Assembly (NCBI GenBank): GCA_015489145.1
Contig: WGAH01000480.1
Location: 1 to 12,140, forward strand
DNA length: 12,140 bases
Direction: 5' to 3'
Source of the DNA: Deltaproteobacteria bacterium
Lineage (GTDB): Bacteria; Myxococcota_A; UBA796; UBA2385
The notes below the pieces were generated by a model. It searched no databases. It was given only the letters and a program-made list of their open reading frames with translations, and had not been told where the DNA came from. A program made the translations under genes and the position numbers. Within the stretch, counting starts at the first letter, position 1. Each line of letters begins with the position of its first letter. Positions 5,697 to 12,140 of the stretch are shown one piece after another.

Positions 5697-6471
5697 CGAG
5701 GGCCGCCAGGATCGCGTCCACGCCCTCGACGAAGCCGTGGCCGCCGGGGCTCGGGGTGACGTAGCGGGGGTGCGCGGCCATGCGCGGCAGGAAGCGCCGC
5801 ACGTTGGCCACGCCGACGCCGAGGGGGAAGGTGGCGAACATCGGCTCGTCGTTGGCGCTGTCGCCGAAGAAGGCCCAGCGCCCGGGGTCCATCGCCTCGC
5901 CCCAGCGCTGCCGGTGGAAGGCGCGAAAGCCGCTGAGCTTGTCGAAGTCGCCGAACCAGCCGTTGACGTGGATCGAGCTGACCTTGCAGCGGGCGCCCCG
6001 CGCCTCGAAGGCCGCGACGATCGCGTCGATGGCGGCGTCGCCGAGCGGAGGCACGTCCTCGCGGAAGTCGACGGCGAGGTCGAGCTCCCGGTAGGGCTGG
6101 TCGCTGGCCAGCGCCGTCCCCGGCACGGCGGCGAGGATGTCGCGGGCGATGGCGTCGAGGCGTCGGCGGTTCTCGGCGCGCTCCTCGGCGGACTGGGCGA
6201 AGGCGCGGCGCAGGCGCCCGCCCTCCATCCAGAACCAGAGGCCGCCGTTCTCGCCCACGACGCCGTCGACGGGCCACATGCGGGCGATGTGGTCGACCCA
6301 GCCGGCGGGCCGCCCGGTGACGGGGACGACGCGCAGGCCGGCCTCGCGCAGCCGGGCCATCGCGGCGAGGGCCGCGGGCACCAGCCGCCCCTCCCAGGTC
6401 ACGGTGTCGTCGATGTCGCAGAGCACGCCGGCGAGATCCGGCGGAACCCGGAGCTCGCCCAGCGGGCGCAT
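5686..6471 (-). CDS. HAD-superfamily (Cof/IIB-type) phosphatase
   Basis: This 261-residue product has all four HAD motifs. Motif I is CDIDDTVTW with nucleophile Asp19 and acid/base Asp21. Motif II is VTGRP with Thr52. Motif III is Lys178 in FGDFDKLSGF, and motif IV is FFGDSANDEPMF with GDSAND at 203-208. The cap between motifs II and III (about residues 80-175) has the size and place of the C2B cap of subfamily IIB, which includes mannosyl-3-phosphoglycerate, sucrose-6-phosphate and Cof-type sugar phosphatases, plus archaeal-type phosphoglycolate phosphatases. It should dephosphorylate a small cytoplasmic phosphometabolite; which one is unknown. The start ATG shares its A with the korB stop (TGATG), so translation is likely coupled to korB. 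The gene is the last of the minus-strand operon and ends at the bidirectional hairpin. Confidence 0.92.
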   Translation of the reverse strand: MRPLGELRVPPDLAGVLCDIDDTVTWEGRLVPAALAAMARLREAGLRVVPVTGRPAGWVDHIARMWPVDGVVGENGGLWFWMEGGRLRRAFAQSAEERAENRRRLDAIARDILAAVPGTALASDQPYRELDLAVDFREDVPPLGDAAIDAIVAAFEARGARCKVSSIHVNGWFGDFDKLSGFRAFHRQRWGEAMDPGRWAFFGDSANDEPMFATFPLGVGVANVRRFLPRMAAHPRYVTPSPGGHGFVEGVDAILAALGRA

Positions 6472-7498
6472 CACTCCACCGTCCACGTCTCGCGGCCGTG
6501 GAGCACCGCCTGGAGGTCGGCGGCGCCGGGGCGCTCCTTGGCCCGCGCCACCTGCGCGTGGGCCTCGCGCTCGTAGGTCGACTTCTCGACGCGGTAGAGC
6601 ACGCCCATGGCGACGGGGAAGGGGGGCTGCATCCGGGCGAGCATGTTGGCGAGGACGGCGTTGGTCTCGTCGTGGACGAGGATCTGCTTCGCCACCATCT
6701 CGGCGAGGGTGGGGTTCTCGCTCAGCTCGACCACCTCGAGGGTGGTGCACTGGTCGAGGCGGAGCCCCTTCTTCGGGCCGTTCTTCGGGCCGAAGATCAT
6801 CGGCTGGCCGTGCTCGACGAAGATGACGTGCTCGTCGCGCAGCTTGCGCTCCGTGAGGTCCTTCCAGGCGCCGTCGTTGAAGATGACGCAGTTCTGGAGG
6901 ATCTCGACGAAGGCGGCGCCCTTGTGGGCGACGGCGGCGCGGAGCACCTCGCGCTGCTCCTTGACGAAGATGTCGACGGTGCGCGCGACGAAGGTGGCGT
7001 CGGCGCCCAGCGCGGTGGCGCAGGGGATGAAGGGGTGCTCGATGGAGCCCATCGGCGAGGACTTCGTGAGCTTGCCGGCCTCGGAGGTCGGCGAGTACTG
7101 CCCCTTGGTCAGGCCGTAGATCCGGTTGTTGAACAGCAGGATCTGCATGTCGACGTTGCGGCGCAGCACGTGGATCAGGTGGTTGCCGCCGATGGACAGG
7201 GCGTCGCCGTCGCCGGTGATCACCCAGACGTTGAGGTCCGGGTTGGCGATCTTGAGGCCCGTGGCCACCGCCGGCGCCCGGCCGTGAATCGTGTGGTAGC
7301 CGTAGGTCGACAGGTAGTACGGGAAGCGGCTGGAGCAGCCGATGCCGCTGACGACGGCGAACTGCTCCTTGGGGATGCCCGACTCGGCCATCACGGTCTG
7401 GACCTGGCTGAGGATGGCGTAGTCGCCGCAGCCGGGGCACCAGCGGACCGTCTGGTCCGACATGAAGTCCTTCTTGGTGAGGGCGTGCGCCTGCTGGA

Positions 7499-7502
<4 letters not shown>
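6471..7502 (-). CDS. korB: 2-oxoacid:ferredoxin oxidoreductase, beta subunit
   Basis: The 343-residue subunit carries the thiamine diphosphate and one [4Fe-4S] cluster of a CoA-dependent 2-oxoacid:ferredoxin oxidoreductase, probably 2-oxoglutarate (KorB) type. WCPGCGDY supplies Cys22 and Cys25, GIGCSSR Cys56, and NCVIF Cys205; this spacing matches the four cluster ligands known for archaeal two-subunit enzymes. GDGDALSIGG (97-106) to NN (125-126) is the thiamine diphosphate/metal motif, followed by IYGLTKGQYSPTS. About 40 residues beyond the usual C-terminal core (from about 300) are charged and Ala-rich. The ATG overlaps the korA stop by 4 nt (ATGA), with GGAGG 7 nt upstream inside korA. Met14 is an alternative start nearer the family core, but it has weaker context. 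Pyruvate or a branched-chain oxoacid cannot be excluded as substrate. Confidence 0.96.
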
Positions 7503-9292
<1,790 letters not shown>

Positions 9293-9441
9293 GGGCTTCG
9301 GCTCCTGCGCTCGCCGGGGCGAGGGCCGCCCGGGCGAAGGGCCGGGCTATAGCCCAACGCGGGGGGGCGGGCGACCGCTGACACCTGCGCGTTACATGCA
9401 GCGGGCCGTCGCGGACCCCTCCGGGCGGCGAGGGAGGAAGG
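9293..9441. promoter_or_regulatory. Divergent intergenic region between korA and the methyltransferase
   Basis: These 149 bases should hold both divergent promoters. A perfect 12-bp palindrome gggctatagccc (9344-9355) sits about 52 nt before korA. Its TATAGC could be the korA -10, but no good -35 lies 16-18 nt upstream, so it may instead be an operator. CTGACA (9378-9383) resembles a -35 for the methyltransferase, without a matching -10. CTCGC (9310-9314) and GCGAG (9319-9323) form a small hairpin just upstream of the korA ribosome site. Confidence 0.4.
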
Positions 9442-10491
9442 GTGAAGCTCCGACTGCTCGACTGGCTGGCCTGTCCCCACTGCCGCGGCACCGATCTGTC
9501 CGTCGACGCCCACCGCACCGAGGAGCGCCCGATCACCCGGGGGCACTTCGACCCGACCGAGGCGGTCCCGCCGGGGGTGGACCTCGACCGGGGCGTCGAG
9601 ACCGAGGTCCTCGAGGGCGCCATCGCCTGCGCCGGTTGCGGATCGACCTGGCTCGTCCGGGAGGGCATCCCGCGCCTGATCCCCGAAGGCGGAGAGGCCG
9701 GCGCCGAGACCGGGCACCGGTGGACCACCTTCGACCACGCCCGCCCCGAGTGGGAGGAGAACTTCCTCGACCTCGCCAGCCCGCTCGCCCCGCCCGACTT
9801 CCTCGGGCAGCTCGTCCTCGACGCCGGTTGCGGCTACGGCCGCCACGCCTTCCACGCCGCCCGCTTCGGCGCCGAGGTGGTGGCCCTCGACAACAGCGCC
9901 GACGCCGTGGCCGCCGCCCGCGCCAACACCGCCACCCTGAGCCGGGTCCACGTCGTGCAGGGCGACCTGATGCACCCCCCGCTCCGCGACGACCTCTTCG
10001 ACCTCGTCTACTGCTTCGGGGTGCTGCACCACGCCGAGGACCCGGACGCGATGTTCGCCCGCCTCGTCGACCTCACCCGGCCGGGCGGGCGCCTGTCGCT
10101 GTGGGTCTACGGCCCCCGGCAGGGGGTGGCCCTCGCGACGAGCCAGCGCCTGCGGGCGGTCACCACGCGCCTGCCGCCCGAGGCCCTGCACGCGGTCAGC
10201 CAGGTCATCGCCGCCGGGCTGCGCGTGTTCAGCCACACCCCCTACGCCTTCCTCCAGGAGGTGCCGCTGGCCCGCGAGGTGGTGAGCCACCTGCCGATCC
10301 ACGACCACTACCGCTGGCCCTACGACGTGGTGGTGGCCGACATCTACGACCGCCTCCGCATCCCGGTGCGCCGCTGGTTCCGCGGCGAGCAGCTCGAGAT
10401 CCTCTACACCGAGGCCGGCTTCTCGGACGTGGCCGTCACCCGGCGGGTGCGGAACTCCGAGTCCTTCCGGGCCACCGGGATCAAGCGCTGA
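9442..10491 (+). CDS. SAM-dependent methyltransferase with N-terminal Trm112-like zinc module
   Basis: The 349-residue product begins with LLDWLACPHCRG and later IACAGCGSTW. Cys11, Cys14, Cys63 and Cys66 form a zinc-ribbon pair, and VREGIPRLIPEG (72-83) completes the Trm112/YcaR-like fold. A class I methyltransferase domain follows from about 92: motif I LVLDAGCGYGR (124-134), acidic Asp150 in VALDNS for the ribose of S-adenosylmethionine, GD at 174-175, and FDLVYCFGVLHH as motif IV with the His-His typical of Methyltransf_11/25 proteins. The region after about 230 is an extension rich in Arg, Tyr and Trp that may bind substrate. The methyl acceptor is not deducible; a small molecule, lipid or glycan is as plausible as RNA or protein. 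The start is GTG behind AGGGAGGAAGG with short spacing (GGAGG to GTG, 4 nt); no better start was found. It converges on the outer membrane protein gene 24 nt away. Confidence 0.9.
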   Translation: MKLRLLDWLACPHCRGTDLSVDAHRTEERPITRGHFDPTEAVPPGVDLDRGVETEVLEGAIACAGCGSTWLVREGIPRLIPEGGEAGAETGHRWTTFDHARPEWEENFLDLASPLAPPDFLGQLVLDAGCGYGRHAFHAARFGAEVVALDNSADAVAAARANTATLSRVHVVQGDLMHPPLRDDLFDLVYCFGVLHHAEDPDAMFARLVDLTRPGGRLSLWVYGPRQGVALATSQRLRAVTTRLPPEALHAVSQVIAAGLRVFSHTPYAFLQEVPLAREVVSHLPIHDHYRWPYDVVVADIYDRLRIPVRRWFRGEQLEILYTEAGFSDVAVTRRVRNSESFRATGIKR

Positions 10492-10500
10492 GCCCTCGCC

Positions 10501-10515
10501 GGCGGGCGGGCCGCC
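10501..10515. terminator. Weak hairpin between convergent genes
   Basis: GGCGG (10501-10505) and CCGCC (10511-10515) pair around a 5-nt loop in the 24-nt gap between convergent stops. CTGAG (10488-10492) and CTCAG (10515-10519), containing the two stop codons, are also complementary. The placement suits a shared terminator, but stems are only 5 bp and there is no U-tract. Confidence 0.3.
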
Positions 10516-12003
10516 TCAGAAGCGGGCCCGCATCATCACGTTGAAGCCGACGGCGTTGCGCTCGTTCTCCGGCGAGGGCACCCGGGCGTAGGTCGTGCCC
10601 TCCTCGTCGGTGTACTGGAAGTCGCTCAGGTTGTTGTCGATGGTGAACAGCAGCTCGGCGACGGCCACCACCGAGGGGCTCACGTCCACCTGCGCCCCGG
10701 CGATGCCGCCGAGGATGGCGGCGGCGGCCTGGCCGTCCGGCACGGCCTCCTTGTCGCGCTCGGTGTACTGCACGTAGGTGTCGCCCTCGTAGGTGTAGGT
10801 GGCCGGCTGCATGAGGCCCACGCCGACGGTGGGGGCGAGGCGGGCGGCCTCGAAGTAGTGGGAGAGCTTGAGGCGCCCGTAGAGCTGCGGGGTGATCGAG
10901 AGGTTGGGGCTGAGGGCCACGCCGCTGGTGAGGCCCGGGACGTTGAACAGGATGTAGGGGAGGTCCTTGTAGACCAGGTCGGCGCCGACGCGGGTCGCCC
11001 CGAGCTGCAGCACGCTCTGCACGTCGCCGGCGGTGCCGCACTCCACGACGGTCTGGTCCTCGCCGTCGGGGTCGAGGAGGTTGTGGCAGAGGCGGTCGAC
11101 CTCGGCCTGGACCAGCATGCCGAACCCGTCGATCACGTCGTGCGAGATGTAGGTCTCCTTCACGAAGTCCGGCCCGTTGCGGTACAGGCGGAGGTCGGCG
11201 GACTCGATGAAGCGCATGTCGCCGCGGTTTCGCCAGGCCACCTGGGCCGCGTAGCCGGCGGCGACGATCATCTCGCCGTAGAGCGGGCTCGACGTGTCGG
11301 CGACGTTGAGCATCTGGCCCTGCTGGAAGCTGCCGAAGGCCCCCTCGAGCTTGAGCCGGTCGGCGATCATGACTCCGGCGCCGCTGAGGAATCCGTAGAA
11401 TGCCTGGTTGTACTTGCGGTCGTCCTCGATCTGCACCTGGTCGCCCACCGCGGTCTTGGCCCCGAGGAAGGCGTAGCTGCCGCCGCGCTGCCACTGGAGT
11501 CGCACGCCGGGGGCGGCGCCGGGGGAGAAGCTGTAGATGTCGCGGCCGCCCCAGGTGAGGTCGTAGGAGTAGCCGAGCCGGAAGCGGCCGGCGTCGACGG
11601 CGTAGCCGGTCAGCGAAAGGGTGTGGTCCTCGCCGGGCAGGGCCCGGATGATGCGGACATACGATCCGTCGTCCTCGATCTGGGTGCCCGGATCGGTGTT
11701 GTCGGGGTCGAGGTAGGGGGTGTAGCGCAGCACGAAGGCGGCTTCGGTGGACCAGCCCTTCTTGAAGCCGTCGTCGGCCCGGTAGAGCACGAGCTCGGCG
11801 CGCGTGATGTCGTCGGTGGTGCGCGACTCGTAGTCCTCGAAGAAGGTGCGGTTGCCGCGCTCGACGAAGTTGGCCGCGGGGCTGTAGCCGTCGGGGCCGG
11901 CGCGGACGTTGGTGTCCTCGAAGGCGCTGGTGACCCAGACGTCGACGAAGTCGCTGGCGCGGGCGGTTCCGGGGGCGAGGAGCGGGAGCAGCAGGGCGAT
12001 CAT
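10516..12003 (-). CDS. Predicted outer membrane beta-barrel protein
   Basis: The 495-residue product has a short signal peptide (IALLLPLLAPGTARA, predicted cleavage after Ala16, Ala-x-Ala rule) and ends in VGFNVMMRARF, a C-terminal amphipathic strand with terminal Phe as recognised by the Bam machinery. In between are many alternating strands with aromatic girdles (LSLTGYAVDAGRFRLGYSYDL, YAFLGAKTAV, LYGRLKLSHYFEAARL) and acidic loop-like segments (DPDNTDPGTQIEDDG), as in large outer membrane barrels. I do not recognise a family; transporter or structural porin are both possible. The only cysteines, Cys306 and Cys322, lie close together in a probable surface loop and may form a disulfide. The signal lacks a basic n-region, yet no in-frame start exists before the inverted repeat. 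The ribosome site GAAGG at 9 nt is modest. An earlier in-frame ATG at 12123 falls inside the contig-end fold-back and is not trusted. Confidence 0.82.
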   Translation of the reverse strand: MIALLLPLLAPGTARASDFVDVWVTSAFEDTNVRAGPDGYSPAANFVERGNRTFFEDYESRTTDDITRAELVLYRADDGFKKGWSTEAAFVLRYTPYLDPDNTDPGTQIEDDGSYVRIIRALPGEDHTLSLTGYAVDAGRFRLGYSYDLTWGGRDIYSFSPGAAPGVRLQWQRGGSYAFLGAKTAVGDQVQIEDDRKYNQAFYGFLSGAGVMIADRLKLEGAFGSFQQGQMLNVADTSSPLYGEMIVAAGYAAQVAWRNRGDMRFIESADLRLYRNGPDFVKETYISHDVIDGFGMLVQAEVDRLCHNLLDPDGEDQTVVECGTAGDVQSVLQLGATRVGADLVYKDLPYILFNVPGLTSGVALSPNLSITPQLYGRLKLSHYFEAARLAPTVGVGLMQPATYTYEGDTYVQYTERDKEAVPDGQAAAAILGGIAGAQVDVSPSVVAVAELLFTIDNNLSDFQYTDEEGTTYARVPSPENERNAVGFNVMMRARF

Positions 12004-12045
12004 GGGCGGAGACCTTCGGGTGGGGCGGCCGGGCGGCCGGCGGAG

Positions 12046-12140
12046 GCGTTCAGGCGAAGTCAGTGCGCGAGGTGGACGCCGGTGGCGTGGCGGCAGGCGC
12101 TCGCCGGCGTCCACCTCGCGCACTGACTTCGCCTGAACGC
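12046..12140. repeat. Perfect 37-bp inverted repeat at the contig end (probable fold-back artefact)
   Basis: Bases 12046-12082 are the exact reverse complement of 12104-12140, with a 21-nt spacer at 12083-12103. The outer arm runs to the very last base of the window, so the repeat may have continued. Its inner edge is 42 nt upstream of the outer membrane protein ATG. A perfect inverted copy abutting a contig end, in a contig with adapter at its other end, is what a chimeric fold-back read or palindromic assembly end produces. A true genomic hairpin cannot be excluded from sequence alone. Confidence 0.9.

Noticed and set aside
12004..12123. Upstream ATG at 12123 extending the outer membrane protein by 40 residues
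   Set aside because: That ATG lies in the second arm of the fold-back; the extension is Arg/Pro-rich and would destroy the signal peptide.
10858..12126. 422-codon plus-strand frame opposite the outer membrane protein
   Set aside because: It is an antisense shadow without motifs, and it runs into the contig-end inverted repeat.

Overview
This is a very GC-rich window (roughly 70% or more by eye) with tightly packed genes, strong third-position GC bias and clear Shine-Dalgarno sequences. Two lipobox signal peptides, a beta-barrel-like outer membrane protein ending in Phe, and a two-subunit 2-oxoacid:ferredoxin oxidoreductase point to a diderm bacterium. My best guess is an uncultured Myxococcota or other former Deltaproteobacteria lineage; this is inferred from gene style and composition, not from a marker gene. 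Both ends look like contig ends with artefacts: bases 1-18 are a transposase (Nextera-type) adapter remnant, and the last 95 bases form a perfect fold-back inverted repeat.

Layout. After the adapter and about 300 bases of leader without a convincing gene comes a cytidylate kinase-like protein with an eroded P-loop (+). It overlaps tail to tail with a LamG-domain lipoprotein (-). Upstream of the lipoprotein gene on the same strand is a 608-residue acyl-CoA dehydrogenase of the DmdC-like long family, and a strong hairpin separates the two. The dehydrogenase promoter carries an 18-bp TGAATGA-N4-TCATTCA operator, of the type bound by TetR-family fatty-acid-degradation repressors. Divergent from it lie a lipoprotein of unknown function and an NAD-dependent D-2-hydroxyacid dehydrogenase. 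The latter converges, through an 11-bp bidirectional terminator-like inverted repeat, on a three-gene minus-strand operon korA-korB-HAD phosphatase whose genes overlap by 4 and 1 nt. A Trm112-like zinc module fused to a class I methyltransferase (+) diverges from korA. It converges on a large outer membrane barrel protein (-) that runs to the contig end.

Biology. The identifiable enzymes are mainly central and acyl-CoA metabolism: acyl-CoA oxidation under a FadR-like switch, CoA- and ferredoxin-dependent 2-oxoacid oxidation or reductive carboxylation, and 2-hydroxyacid oxidation. I see no mobile element, CRISPR array, RNA gene or defence cassette. The points most worth a second look are an apparent in-frame loss of about 33 conserved residues in KorA, the operator overlapping the acyl-CoA dehydrogenase promoter, the translationally coupled phosphatase behind korB, and the two contig-end artefacts.
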